This document shows, piece after piece, positions 18,889 through 27,256 of a stretch of 64,000 bases of DNA; position 1 is the first letter of the stretch, and each line of letters starts with the position of its first letter. The notes under the pieces were generated by a model that had not been told where the DNA came from, ran no database searches, and was given only the letters and a program-made list of their open reading frames with translations. Both the position numbers and the translations under genes were made by a program. The stretch lies in contig JABXHM010000028.1 in the NCBI GenBank assembly GCA_013373625.1, forward strand, positions 111,965-175,964, given 5' to 3'. The DNA is from Alteromonadaceae bacterium. Its GTDB lineage: Bacteria; Pseudomonadota; Gammaproteobacteria; Enterobacterales; Alteromonadaceae.

Positions 18889-18984
18889 ATGAGCAAAGAA
18901 TTTATCGGTAACCAGCTTAAGGCAGCCCGAAAGCAGCAAAACCTGAGTCAGGGTCATATTGCCAGTAAGCTCAAAACAGCTTAA
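18889..18984 (+). pseudogene. Remnant of an XRE-type helix-turn-helix regulator (31 codons)
   Basis: A 31-codon ORF whose product (FIGNQLKAARKQQNLSQGHI onward) looks like the first half of an XRE/Cro HTH domain: helix 1 (QLKAARKQQNLS) and part of helix 2 (QGHIASKLK). It stops before the recognition helix. Such a short product could not bind DNA like an intact regulator, so it is probably a decayed gene. It could also be a new small protein. A perfect 10-bp inverted repeat follows 15 bp downstream. Confidence 0.5.
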
Positions 18985-18998
18985 TCATTTTGCAAGAC

Positions 18999-19028
18999 GG
19001 TGATTACCAGGGCTTGCCGGTAATCACC
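18999..19028. repeat. Perfect 10-bp inverted repeat (hairpin)
   Basis: GGTGATTACC and GGTAATCACC face each other around a 10-base loop. It lies just past the end of the flotillin gene and after the XRE remnant. No T-run follows on either strand, so a terminator role is uncertain. Confidence 0.6.
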
Positions 19029-19067
19029 ATATTCAGGCAGTCAATCTACGCCATTTAACCCTGTGCG

Positions 19068-20822
19068 CTACAGCTCTTTTGAATCAGCCTTGGGCGGTGT
19101 GGCAGACGGCGTTACGGATCCATTTACCAGTATATCCCCGGCAACGCCGTTGCCTCGCAGCAAATCTTCCAGCGTGCCATTGTCGCTGTCTACCAGGCCA
19201 ACTTCGCGAAGCAAAGCGTCTACTAACGGGGCGTTGGCCCGGTAGTTAAGCGCTGCTTTAGTTACCTGGTCGGCCAGTCCGGCATTGTTAGAATCTGCTC
19301 CCGGACCGGCGCCGTTGTGGCTCCCATAACCTTGGAGTATTTTAATGCCTTCTATGTTTTCAAGTGGTTTTACTGCATTCGCTATTATCTCAGGGAGTAC
19401 CTTTAATACTGCCAGCGATCGTTGCAGATCGATTTGCTCGTCTTTCAGTGTATTTTCTGCGTCGTAAAGGGCTTTCTTACCCGCCGCTTCTACCGCAAAT
19501 ACTTTCTCATCGGCATCAGCCTGTAGCTTCTTGGCATCGGCAGAAGCGCGCGCTTCAGTGAGAATGGCCTCTGAGGTGTTTATGGCTGCTTCACGTTTTG
19601 CTTCTGCTTCTACGGTAATATTTACCGCTTCCCGTTCGGCTTCTTTACGGGCGTCAATCACCTCAATTTCCATTTTACGATTAGCTTCAGCGACTTGACG
19701 GGCAGTGGTTACGGCTTCTTCTTTTTCAACTTTAAGTTTCTCCGCTTCGGCAGCCTTGGCTCGAGCGGCAGATTCTTCTTCTGATTTAATGGCTATGGCG
19801 ATTTGCTTGGTTTGCTCGGCCACTTCCAGATGCTGGATTTGAAGAATACGGGCTTCTTCGATGGCTTTACGCTTTTCGATTTCCCGCGCTTCTACATCGC
19901 GCTCTTTTTCGATTTGTGACGATGCTATTGCCTTTTCTTTAGCAATTTCGGCCTGACGTTCTTCCTGCTCTTTTTGTTCCCGCTGTTTGCTGATTTCAGC
20001 TTTTTGCTCCTGACGTTTAAAGGCCAGTGACTGCTCTTGTTGGATTCGGGCTTCTTCTTCATCGCGCTTAATATCTAACGACAGCTTTTCGGCTTCAAGG
20101 TTACGCTGCTCAATTTTAATGCGGTTTTCTTGCTGAATATCGTTGGTTTCTTTGCGTTTCTCTTCAATGATTTTCGCCAGGCGGGCACGCCCTTCGGCAT
20201 CGAATGCGTTATTTTCGTTAAAATACTGCAGCTCTGTTTGATCGAACCCGGTTAAACTTACCGATTCTAATTCCAACCCGTTCTTTTCCAGATCATTGGC
20301 AACGCTTTGTTGTACTTTCTGCACAAAGTCGGCGCGTTGTTCGTGCATTTCTGTCATGGTCATTTCCGCTGCCACAGCGCGCAGCACGTCAACAAACTTT
20401 GACTCCATCAGCTTTTTGACTTCTTCGGCGCGGGTAGTGCGGGTGCCAAGAGTTTGCGCAGCCATGGAAATACCCGCTGCATTGGGTGCCACCCGCAAAT
20501 AAAAGTCCGCTTTAACATCAACCCGCATACGATCTTTAGTGATGAGTGCGTCCTTGGAGGTTTTTTCTACCTCTATACGCAGGGTATTCATATTGACCGG
20601 AATTATTTCGTGCACCACTGGCAGCACCAGAGCGCCACCATCTTTAATCACTTTCTCGCCGCCTAAACCGGTGCGCACAAATGCCGTCTCTTTGGTGGCC
20701 CGGGTATATAGTCTGGCAAATATAAAGCCAATAACGATAAGGCCGACGATGACGGCCCCAATAACGATAAGCATAAAAGGAAGATTACTCAGTCCTGAAT
20801 TTTCCATGTGTACTACGTCCAT
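19068..20822 (-). CDS. yqiK: Flotillin family inner-membrane protein (YqiK-like)
   Basis: One N-terminal membrane segment (residues about 14-37: PFMLIVIGAVIVGLIVIGFI) is followed by an SPFH/band-7 domain (about 60-230). A long Glu/Lys/Ala-rich flotillin coiled coil (EKRKETNDIQQENRIKIEQR onward) spans about 230-480. Flotillins organise membrane microdomains. The preceding yqiJ-like gene is 12 bp upstream on the same strand, the standard YqiJ-YqiK pair. A second ATG at 20807 is a possible start. The C-terminal tail is Gly/Asn-rich and of unclear role. Confidence 0.92.
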   Translation of the reverse strand: MDVVHMENSGLSNLPFMLIVIGAVIVGLIVIGFIFARLYTRATKETAFVRTGLGGEKVIKDGGALVLPVVHEIIPVNMNTLRIEVEKTSKDALITKDRMRVDVKADFYLRVAPNAAGISMAAQTLGTRTTRAEEVKKLMESKFVDVLRAVAAEMTMTEMHEQRADFVQKVQQSVANDLEKNGLELESVSLTGFDQTELQYFNENNAFDAEGRARLAKIIEEKRKETNDIQQENRIKIEQRNLEAEKLSLDIKRDEEEARIQQEQSLAFKRQEQKAEISKQREQKEQEERQAEIAKEKAIASSQIEKERDVEAREIEKRKAIEEARILQIQHLEVAEQTKQIAIAIKSEEESAARAKAAEAEKLKVEKEEAVTTARQVAEANRKMEIEVIDARKEAEREAVNITVEAEAKREAAINTSEAILTEARASADAKKLQADADEKVFAVEAAGKKALYDAENTLKDEQIDLQRSLAVLKVLPEIIANAVKPLENIEGIKILQGYGSHNGAGPGADSNNAGLADQVTKAALNYRANAPLVDALLREVGLVDSDNGTLEDLLRGNGVAGDILVNGSVTPSATPPKADSKEL

Positions 20823-20834
20823 TTTCTATTGTGA

Positions 20835-21455
20835 TTAAAGGGGAATATAGCGGGTTGCCAGCCAACTTCGCGCTTGTTTTTTTAACAGTAACACCTGTTC
20901 ACCCTGGCTAAACTGCTCATTGGTTTCAATGGGTTCAACCAGCAGATAATGAGGTTGGCCAAAGCTGTCGGTAAATTTGCCTTCTGCAGGATTGCTCGGA
21001 CGCGCCACGCCGAGCGTAATATAACCCACCGTACCGACCAGATCCTCGGTGGTAGTGGCAGAGGTTTCCTGTTTTGGCAACAGTCGGGCAATGAATCCGC
21101 CGCATTGAGAGGTCATCAATAAAGCGATTAGTATAGCTAAGCCAATGACGAGCCATGGATTAAAATAAGTCGTTAAAAAACTTAACGAGAGAAAGTTGAG
21201 CAGGTAGCCTGTAATGCCAAAACTGGTTAGTAACACTACCAGCCAGACCATTAGTGGCAGGCGGTCAAGTGCAAGCCAACTGGTCAGTTCGATGCCTGAA
21301 GTGGTGTCAAAGTCTGCTTCGGCCGGATCATCCACCAGGCTCAGCAAGCTGAGCCCAAAAAACATGCCGGCTAATTCGAGGACAAGTAAGGTCAGCACAG
21401 CGCCCAGCGCGCAGCTAAACCAAAAATTGGCATCGTTTAGAAGGAATGACAACAT
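20835..21455 (-). CDS. yqiJ: YqiJ family OB-fold membrane protein
   Basis: A 206-residue protein with about four membrane segments in its first 120 residues. A C-terminal OB-like domain of NfeD type follows (DLVGTVGYITLGVARPSNPA...). YqiJ proteins are obligate neighbours of flotillins and are thought to work with them in membrane organisation. Cotranscription with yqiK is inferred from the 12-bp gap. Confidence 0.88.
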   Translation of the reverse strand: MLSFLLNDANFWFSCALGAVLTLLVLELAGMFFGLSLLSLVDDPAEADFDTTSGIELTSWLALDRLPLMVWLVVLLTSFGITGYLLNFLSLSFLTTYFNPWLVIGLAILIALLMTSQCGGFIARLLPKQETSATTTEDLVGTVGYITLGVARPSNPAEGKFTDSFGQPHYLLVEPIETNEQFSQGEQVLLLKKQARSWLATRYIPL

Positions 21456-21602
21456 ACTCTCCGTCCCTGATGTATGTATACAAGAAAGTTTAGTTTAGCC
21501 CAACTTTATAGAGTGGCAAAGATCTTTATTGTTGCCATAGTCCGTGGATGGCAATGACTGCAAAAAAAAGGACTGGAATACGAGACGTTACCACATTGCT
21601 GA

Positions 21603-22112
21603 TTAAGGAAACTCGATCTTATTGGCGATATACAACCGCCACATTGTTATGCAATTCACGACCAGCAGGGTCGCTTCCAGTAGTGTGCCACCAATTGAGC
21701 CGACAATAATATTATTGGTGAGCCAGCATATTGCGCCAAGTAGAAAGGCAACTCGCATTTTTATGCCAGATAAACAATACAACGCATAGGTGCCGATACA
21801 GGTTCCCATAATGGGAAATAAGTCATACCACACGTCGGCTAACGCAATGCCCAGTAACAGCGTGATTATGATAAAGAGATAGGCAACGTTGCGCGAACGG
21901 GTTTTAATGGACAACCCGGTACGTACCACGGCCAGTAGGGCACTCAAACAGGCCGTTACAGCACCGAGCAATGCAAAATGCAGCGCATGGTTCAGGTTCA
22001 TGACGACCATCATAATTCGCAGGCGTTGATCGTCGCGCTGATAAAAACACAGTATGCCGAGAACGAAGCTCAGCAGGCCTATTGCTTGGGCGAGGTTAAA
22101 TTCTGGAATCAA
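21603..22112 (-). CDS. ygjV: YgjV family inner-membrane protein
   Basis: A 169-residue protein with five to six hydrophobic segments and the YgjV features: FYQRDDQRLR after the first segment, NHALHFALLGA, and the terminal WLTNNIIVGSIGGTLLEA. Function unknown. The start appears to be TTG at 22112 (MIPEFNLAQA). No ATG earlier in the frame fits. The neighbour yheV is on the same strand 36 bp upstream. Confidence 0.85.
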   Translation of the reverse strand: MIPEFNLAQAIGLLSFVLGILCFYQRDDQRLRIMMVVMNLNHALHFALLGAVTACLSALLAVVRTGLSIKTRSRNVAYLFIIITLLLGIALADVWYDLFPIMGTCIGTYALYCLSGIKMRVAFLLGAICWLTNNIIVGSIGGTLLEATLLVVNCITMWRLYIANKIEFP

Positions 22113-22147
22113 GTTGGTAAGTGCTTACTTTGCGTTGTGAGATAAAC

Positions 22148-22354
22148 TTAGTTGGGCTTGAAAACGCCGATGATATTATCACTGCCGCGACTGGCGGTTT
22201 TAACCTCTTCCTGTGGCTGTGTATCTGTGTAATCACACTCTACACAAGCGAGCTTTTCGACGTTGTTCTCGAAAAATAACATAATGGTGTCGGTAGCTTT
22301 GCACTGAGGACAGGTTGCACCGGCTATAAAGCGTTTTCGTTGGCGTTGACTCAT
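22148..22354 (-). CDS. yheV: YheV family zinc-ribbon protein
   Basis: A 68-residue protein with the YheV pattern KRFIAGATCPQCKATD and a second pair in CVECDY, giving a four-Cys zinc ribbon. It ends in IIGVFKP. Function unknown. The ATG at 22354 is used; the longer frame opens at a GTG at 22363. It is divergent from the yheS cluster, as expected from E. coli, where yheV and yheS flank kefB/kefG. Those K+ efflux genes are absent here. Confidence 0.88.
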   Translation of the reverse strand: MSQRQRKRFIAGATCPQCKATDTIMLFFENNVEKLACVECDYTDTQPQEEVKTASRGSDNIIGVFKPN

Positions 22355-22539
22355 GTTACTCACACACTTGAATTAAACAAAAAGTTAAGGGTAATTTTCA
22401 GACCAAAGCAAAATCAACGTCTGATAGGTAATATTTAGCTTGTTAATGCTCATACGACAGGCGAGCAAATGCAGATCGCTTGCTGACCTTCTGATAAACT
22501 ACGCTGCCAGGCTATATTATCACAGGTAATCGCAGTTTT

Positions 22540-24453
22540 ATGATTCAGTTATCCGACGTTACGTTAATGCGCGGCAGCAAAGTTTTGCTCGACAGCGCAT
22601 CGGCGCAGGTTTTTCCTGGCCACAAAGTTGCTCTGATTGGTAGCAATGGATGTGGTAAGTCAACCCTGTTTGCCCTCTTACGCGGCGAACTGAGTGTGGA
22701 TGCCGGTGACTGTTCGTTGCCTGCTGACTGGCGAATTGTCAGTGTGGCACAGGAAACGCCAGCGGTGGACCGCAGCGCTATCGATTATGTTATCGACGGT
22801 GATAAGCATCTGCGCAGATTACAGCAACAGTTAGCTGCTGCCGAGGATGACCAAAATGGCGAGGCCATTGGTAAGTATCACGATTTACTGGCTCAGGCCG
22901 GTGCTTATGATGTTGAACCCAGGGCAGCCACTATTTTAGCTGGTTTGGGTTTTACCAATGATCAACTTACCGCCCCGGTCACCGACTTTTCCGGTGGTTG
23001 GCGAATGCGGTTAAATCTGGCCCAGGCGCTGCTTTGCCCGTCAGACCTGTTACTGCTTGATGAGCCCACTAACCACCTCGACTTAGATGCCGTTATTTGG
23101 CTGGAGCGCTGGCTGCAGCGGTATCAGGGCACACTACTGTTAATTTCACATGACAAGGCATTTATCGATAGCTGTGTGGCGCAAATTATCAGTGTTGAGC
23201 AGCAGCAGCTTATTGCCTATACCGGTAATTATTCAAGCTACGAGACCCAACGCGCCGAGCGGCTGCGTTTACAGGATATCGAGTACAGCAAACAGCAAGA
23301 CAAAATCGCGCATCTGGAGTCGTTCATTAATCGCTTTAAAGCTAAGGCGAGTAAAGCAAAACAAGCGCAAAGCCGCATAAAGCAGCTGGAAAAAATGGAG
23401 TCGTTGTTACCTGCACACCATGCCAGCCAGTTCAGTTTCGCTTTTAAACCCCCCAGTGCACTGCCAAACCCACTAATACAAATGGAAAAGGTGATGCTGG
23501 GTTATGGCGAACACATTGTCTTACAGCAAGTTAAACTGAATCTGGTGCCTGGGAGCCGCATAGGATTGCTGGGGCGTAATGGCCAGGGTAAATCAACGCT
23601 GATTAAATTACTCGCTGGTGTTCACGCGCCCAAGGCTGGTGTGTTTAATACCGCCAAAGGCCTTAAAGTTGGTTACTTTGCCCAGCATCAACTCGAAACA
23701 CTCGACCCTTCCGCATCGGCCCTGCTGCATCTGCAGCGACTTGATGGCAAGGCCACTGAGCAACAGCTGCGCGACTTTTTAGGCGGTTTTGGTTTTCACG
23801 GTGATGAAGCCACAGGTTCGGTAGCGCCGATGTCCGGTGGTGAAAAAGCGCGCCTTGTGCTGGCTCTTCTGGTTTATCAAAAGCCCAATATGTTGCTCCT
23901 CGATGAGCCCACCAACCACCTTGATTTAGAAATGCGCCATGCGCTGAATATCGCTTTGCAAGGTTTTGAAGGGGCAATGGTCCTGGTATCGCACGACCGC
24001 TATTTATTGTCTGCGGTGTGTGAAGAGTTTTACCTGGTTGATAGCGGCGAAGTGGCACCGTTTAGTGGTGATCTGGAAGATTATCGCGATTGGATTTTAG
24101 CCCAGCAACAAAGTGATAAAGCCGCTGCGGTAGCGCCGAACGACGACAAGCCTAAGGTCGATCGCAAAGCAGAAAAACGCCGTGAAGCAGAGTTTCGCCA
24201 GTCTACTGCGCCGCTGCGTAAGCAAATTCAACAGGCTGAAAAAGCAATGGAAAAGCTGAATACAGCACTCGCCAAAGTAGAAAACGAATTAGCCCGAACC
24301 GAGCTTTACGAAGCCGATAAGAAAGCCGAGTTAATGGGCTTTTTAGATCAACAAGCAACTCTTAAGTCTCAAATAGAGGAAGAAGAGATCCAGTGGCTGG
24401 AGGCGCAGGAAGCACTGGAAGAGGCTAAAATGCGTTATGAGATAACCACATAG
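22540..24453 (+). CDS. yheS: ABC-F family ATPase YheS
   Basis: A 637-residue soluble protein with two ABC cassettes. The first has Walker A GSNGCGKST, signature DFSGGWRMRL and Walker B LLLLDEPTNHLD. The second has GRNGQGKST, MSGGEKARLVLA and LLLDEPTNHLDLE. An ABC-F interdomain linker (about residues 240-310) and a C-terminal Lys/Glu coiled coil are present. ABC-F proteins bind the ribosomal E site and rescue translation; there are no membrane segments. It heads a four-gene cluster with two-to-four-base spacing or overlaps. Confidence 0.96.
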   Translation: MIQLSDVTLMRGSKVLLDSASAQVFPGHKVALIGSNGCGKSTLFALLRGELSVDAGDCSLPADWRIVSVAQETPAVDRSAIDYVIDGDKHLRRLQQQLAAAEDDQNGEAIGKYHDLLAQAGAYDVEPRAATILAGLGFTNDQLTAPVTDFSGGWRMRLNLAQALLCPSDLLLLDEPTNHLDLDAVIWLERWLQRYQGTLLLISHDKAFIDSCVAQIISVEQQQLIAYTGNYSSYETQRAERLRLQDIEYSKQQDKIAHLESFINRFKAKASKAKQAQSRIKQLEKMESLLPAHHASQFSFAFKPPSALPNPLIQMEKVMLGYGEHIVLQQVKLNLVPGSRIGLLGRNGQGKSTLIKLLAGVHAPKAGVFNTAKGLKVGYFAQHQLETLDPSASALLHLQRLDGKATEQQLRDFLGGFGFHGDEATGSVAPMSGGEKARLVLALLVYQKPNMLLLDEPTNHLDLEMRHALNIALQGFEGAMVLVSHDRYLLSAVCEEFYLVDSGEVAPFSGDLEDYRDWILAQQQSDKAAAVAPNDDKPKVDRKAEKRREAEFRQSTAPLRKQIQQAEKAMEKLNTALAKVENELARTELYEADKKAELMGFLDQQATLKSQIEEEEIQWLEAQEALEEAKMRYEITT

Positions 24454-24455
24454 CC

Positions 24456-24914
24456 ATGGCAGCGTTAACCAACGATGCCTTCTGGCAGCACAGTTTAGCG
24501 GTTTACAGCAAGCCAGGAGTTGCTGAGGCATGTTTAACCCTGCAGGACCGCTATCAGGTAAATGTAAACCTGCTTTTGCTGCTGCATTGGTGCAATGTCC
24601 ACCAATATTGCGTGGATGCTGCGTTGATTGAACGGTTAAAGCAACGTGTTGCGCAGACCGATCCCGCTATTCAGCGCCATCGCCAGCAGCGTCGCGCCGC
24701 TAAAGGGACAGATAATTATGAAGCGCTCAAAGCAGCAGAGTTAGCACTTGAAGCAGAGCAGCAGAGCGCCTTAGTCGCTGAGCTAAATCAATCCAGTGAT
24801 GCGCAAGCCGAAGCAGGCAATAGCGACGACCTGGTTACGCTGCTTACCACATGGCTTAACTTACCCGACACCCCCACAACACGACTACTAATCGACGCAG
24901 TAATCAACGCATGA
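24456..24914 (+). CDS. TIGR02444 family protein
   Basis: A 152-residue protein starting AALTNDAFWQHSLAVYSKPG, matching the TIGR02444 conserved family (FW...SLxxYxxPGVxxACLxLQ...VNVNLLLLLxW). Function unknown. It lies two bases after yheS and overlaps yheT by four bases (ATGA), so it belongs to the same operon. The middle is Ala/Gln/Glu-rich and probably helical. Confidence 0.85.
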   Translation: MAALTNDAFWQHSLAVYSKPGVAEACLTLQDRYQVNVNLLLLLHWCNVHQYCVDAALIERLKQRVAQTDPAIQRHRQQRRAAKGTDNYEALKAAELALEAEQQSALVAELNQSSDAQAEAGNSDDLVTLLTTWLNLPDTPTTRLLIDAVINA

Positions 24915-25933
24915 CAATACGGACTCACCAACGACACGGACGCATAATACAAAGCAGTTTCAGCGCGCCGCGCTGGGCACGCAATCGCCATATCCAAACC
25001 ATTTGGCCACGTTTTATACAAAAACGATTACCGCTCAACTACGCCACTGAGCGAATTAAACTCGGTGATGGCGATTTTATCGATCTTGCCTGGGGCCCGG
25101 CACCGCAAACCCTAACCGGTATGGTGGTGATGTTTCACGGTCTGGAAGGCTCTATAAATTCACACTATGCCAACGACATGATGGCCTCGCTGAGCCAAAA
25201 TGGCTGGCAGGTAGTACTCATGCATTTTCGTGGTTGTAGCGGTGAGATAAACCTGACGCCAAGGGCTTATCATTCGGGAGAAACCGGCGATCCGGCGTTT
25301 ATCATCGAACAACTTAACCAACGCTATCCGGATGTGCCCAAGGCCGCTATTGGCTTTTCCCTGGGCGGTAACATGCTGCTTAAACTGTTGGGTGAAAACC
25401 CCGACAGTCTTGGTCTGAAGGCTGCTGTTGCGGTCTCTGCGCCGTTAAAACTGGATGAATGTGCATCGAGCATGGATCAGGGTTTTTCAAAAGTGTATCA
25501 AAAGTACCTGATTGGCAGTATGAAGCAAAATCTGCTGAAAAAAATGCAGCGCATAGACTATCGCGATATCCTGCAAATCAGTGAGCGCGAGGTGAAAGAT
25601 ATTCACACCTTTTGGCAATTCGACGAGCGAATTACCGCGCCCTTACACGGTTTTGCCGATGCCAATGACTACTATGAAAAATGCAGTGCCTACTTTTATA
25701 TGAAAGCCATTCACAGCCCTACACTGGTTATTCATGCGCTGGACGATCCTTTTATGAATCATACCATTGTGCCACCTGAATCTGAGCTTGGTAGTCAGGT
25801 CACTATTGAACTGAGTGAAACCGGCGGCCATGTCGGGTTTATGGGTGGCACTCCACGCCAACCACAGGTATGGTTGCAACAGCGGGTTAAACGCTATTTT
25901 GCTGATTTTTTGCCGACCCTGGAGTCGTTATGA
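24911..25933 (+). CDS. yheT: YheT family alpha/beta hydrolase
   Basis: A 340-residue EMB8-type hydrolase. The features are [13 protein letters not shown] near the start, the oxyanion region [13 protein letters not shown], the nucleophile elbow [12 protein letters not shown] (Ser at about residue 153), Asp in HALDDPFM and the terminal His in GGHVGFMGG. It probably acts as an esterase; the substrate is unknown. It overlaps its neighbours by four bases on both sides in the yheS operon. Confidence 0.94.
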   Translation: MTIRTHQRHGRIIQSSFSAPRWARNRHIQTIWPRFIQKRLPLNYATERIKLGDGDFIDLAWGPAPQTLTGMVVMFHGLEGSINSHYANDMMASLSQNGWQVVLMHFRGCSGEINLTPRAYHSGETGDPAFIIEQLNQRYPDVPKAAIGFSLGGNMLLKLLGENPDSLGLKAAVAVSAPLKLDECASSMDQGFSKVYQKYLIGSMKQNLLKKMQRIDYRDILQISEREVKDIHTFWQFDERITAPLHGFADANDYYEKCSAYFYMKAIHSPTLVIHALDDPFMNHTIVPPESELGSQVTIELSETGGHVGFMGGTPRQPQVWLQQRVKRYFADFLPTLESL

Positions 25934-26154
25934 TTGTCCCCATTGATGAGATCGCCGCTGATACCTTGCGTAACATTGCCAAGGAGTTTGTACTTCGTGA
26001 AGGTACCGATTATGGTGAGATTGAAACCGATCTGAGTACCAAGGTAGAGCAGGTTGTGGCACAACTAAAAAGTGGTGAGGCGCTGCTCGTGTACTCAGAG
26101 CTACACGATACGGTAGATATACGTCCGGCTCGCGAGTACCGGGATGAACCTTAA
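25930..26154 (+). CDS. yheU: YheU family protein (UPF0270)
   Basis: A 74-residue protein with the UPF0270 start [20 protein letters not shown] and [10 protein letters not shown]. Function unknown. It is the last gene of the yheS-TIGR02444-yheT-yheU cluster and overlaps yheT by four bases. It is divided from the outer-membrane gene by a terminator that points the other way. Confidence 0.93.
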   Translation: MIVPIDEIAADTLRNIAKEFVLREGTDYGEIETDLSTKVEQVVAQLKSGEALLVYSELHDTVDIRPAREYRDEP

Positions 26155-26192
26155 TCCTATACAGTAAGTTAGTAATCACTCTATTTGTGCTT

Positions 26193-26223
26193 AAAAAGCT
26201 CCGCCACGTCCGTGTGGCAGAGC
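26193..26223 (-). terminator. Intrinsic terminator of the outer-membrane barrel gene
   Basis: On the minus strand the hairpin (GCTC and GCCAC arms, one mismatch) is followed directly by TTTTT, the pattern for termination of the gene ending at 26254. Confidence 0.82.
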
Positions 26224-26253
26224 ATGCAAACTTAGGTGTTAGAAAACAAAAAA

Positions 26254-26802
26254 TTAAAATGCATAACGCCCGGACAGCTGAAACACGTCTACATCGTCCA
26301 TTAATTCATAGCTCGCACCGAAAGCAAGTTGCGGATTAAGGTAATAATACGCCCCCGCTTTAAAGGTCACATCGCCATCATCAAGATCCAGATAGCCAAG
26401 CTCACCATTCACTTCTAACTCTGGTGTAATGAAACTACGAACGCCGCTAACCAGGCTATAACCATTGTCGTCATAGTAATCTGAGTCGATACGCTCAAAG
26501 TTAGCGCCTGCATAGATATCGGTGGTTGCATTCAGGCTTAAACGATAGCCACCACCGAGAGTCATTGTGGTGAAATCAACGCTATTATTTTCGGCCCAGC
26601 CATATTCACCATTCAGGTAAAAATGCGTGTCGAGTGAATATTTGCCATTCACTTGCAAGCCGTCGGGATCGAAATCACCGTCGCTGTCATAGCGCAAATA
26701 GCCACCCTCAACATAGTTCCAGTCTGGTGTTTTAGCGTGGCTGTCTGGTGTAACCAGGAAAAACGCCAGTGTTGCACTGGTCAGAAAAGCCGTATTTTTC
26801 AT
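26254..26802 (-). CDS. Small outer-membrane beta-barrel protein
   Basis: A 182-residue protein with a signal peptide ending in SHA. Alternating strands follow (YVEGGYLRYDSDGDFDPD, YLNGEYGWAENNS, MTLGGGYRLSLN and others), ending in FQLSGRYAF with a terminal Phe. About eight strands are countable, the size of a small OmpA- or OmpW-like barrel. It is very acidic (many Asp). The start has GGAG seven bases upstream. The family is not recognised beyond the barrel type. Its own terminator lies downstream. Confidence 0.78.
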   Translation of the reverse strand: MKNTAFLTSATLAFFLVTPDSHAKTPDWNYVEGGYLRYDSDGDFDPDGLQVNGKYSLDTHFYLNGEYGWAENNSVDFTTMTLGGGYRLSLNATTDIYAGANFERIDSDYYDDNGYSLVSGVRSFITPELEVNGELGYLDLDDGDVTFKAGAYYYLNPQLAFGASYELMDDVDVFQLSGRYAF

Positions 26803-27256
26803 TTTACTACTCCATTATTTGAAAACGGGGGTGTTTATGAACTTGTCTCTGCATATCGCAAGCTTTAGGCCAAAGCGGTTTGTTGGCGCGTTAATGTCTG
26901 ATTATTTGTATAAACTACAATAGGTTATGTTTTTATTTGCGTTGTGGAAGATGTGTTTGCAAAGGGAGTAAAACTACGTGCAAGCAACAAAATCGGTATT
27001 TCTGTTGCAAATAAGCAACACTTTTTTGTCAAATGTAAATAGTCACTGAGTAAAAACTACCCACTCCATACAGAAAGAATTTTTCGCTAACAATATAAGT
27101 GTTTGTTTTTTATGCGCTAAAAAATAAAAAATGAAGAGATAAACAGATTGGTTCGGCATTTGCTCTAGTACGTTACATATAAAAAGTACTCTAAAAATAA
27201 AAAGTACAACGAGTAACAGAGTTCACCTGGCTGCTTTGAGTCAAATGGAGATAGCA
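26803..27256. promoter_or_regulatory. 454-bp divergent AT-rich control region of the barrel gene and opgG
   Basis: No gene is supported. It contains a GTTGC/GCAAC inverted repeat at about 27004-27018. An exact 11-bp direct repeat (ATAAAAAGTAC) stands at 27179-27189 and 27197-27207, 18 bp apart and about 50 bp before the opgG start. No clear sigma-70 promoter could be fixed. The length and the repeat suggest regulated transcription of one or both genes. Confidence 0.45.
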
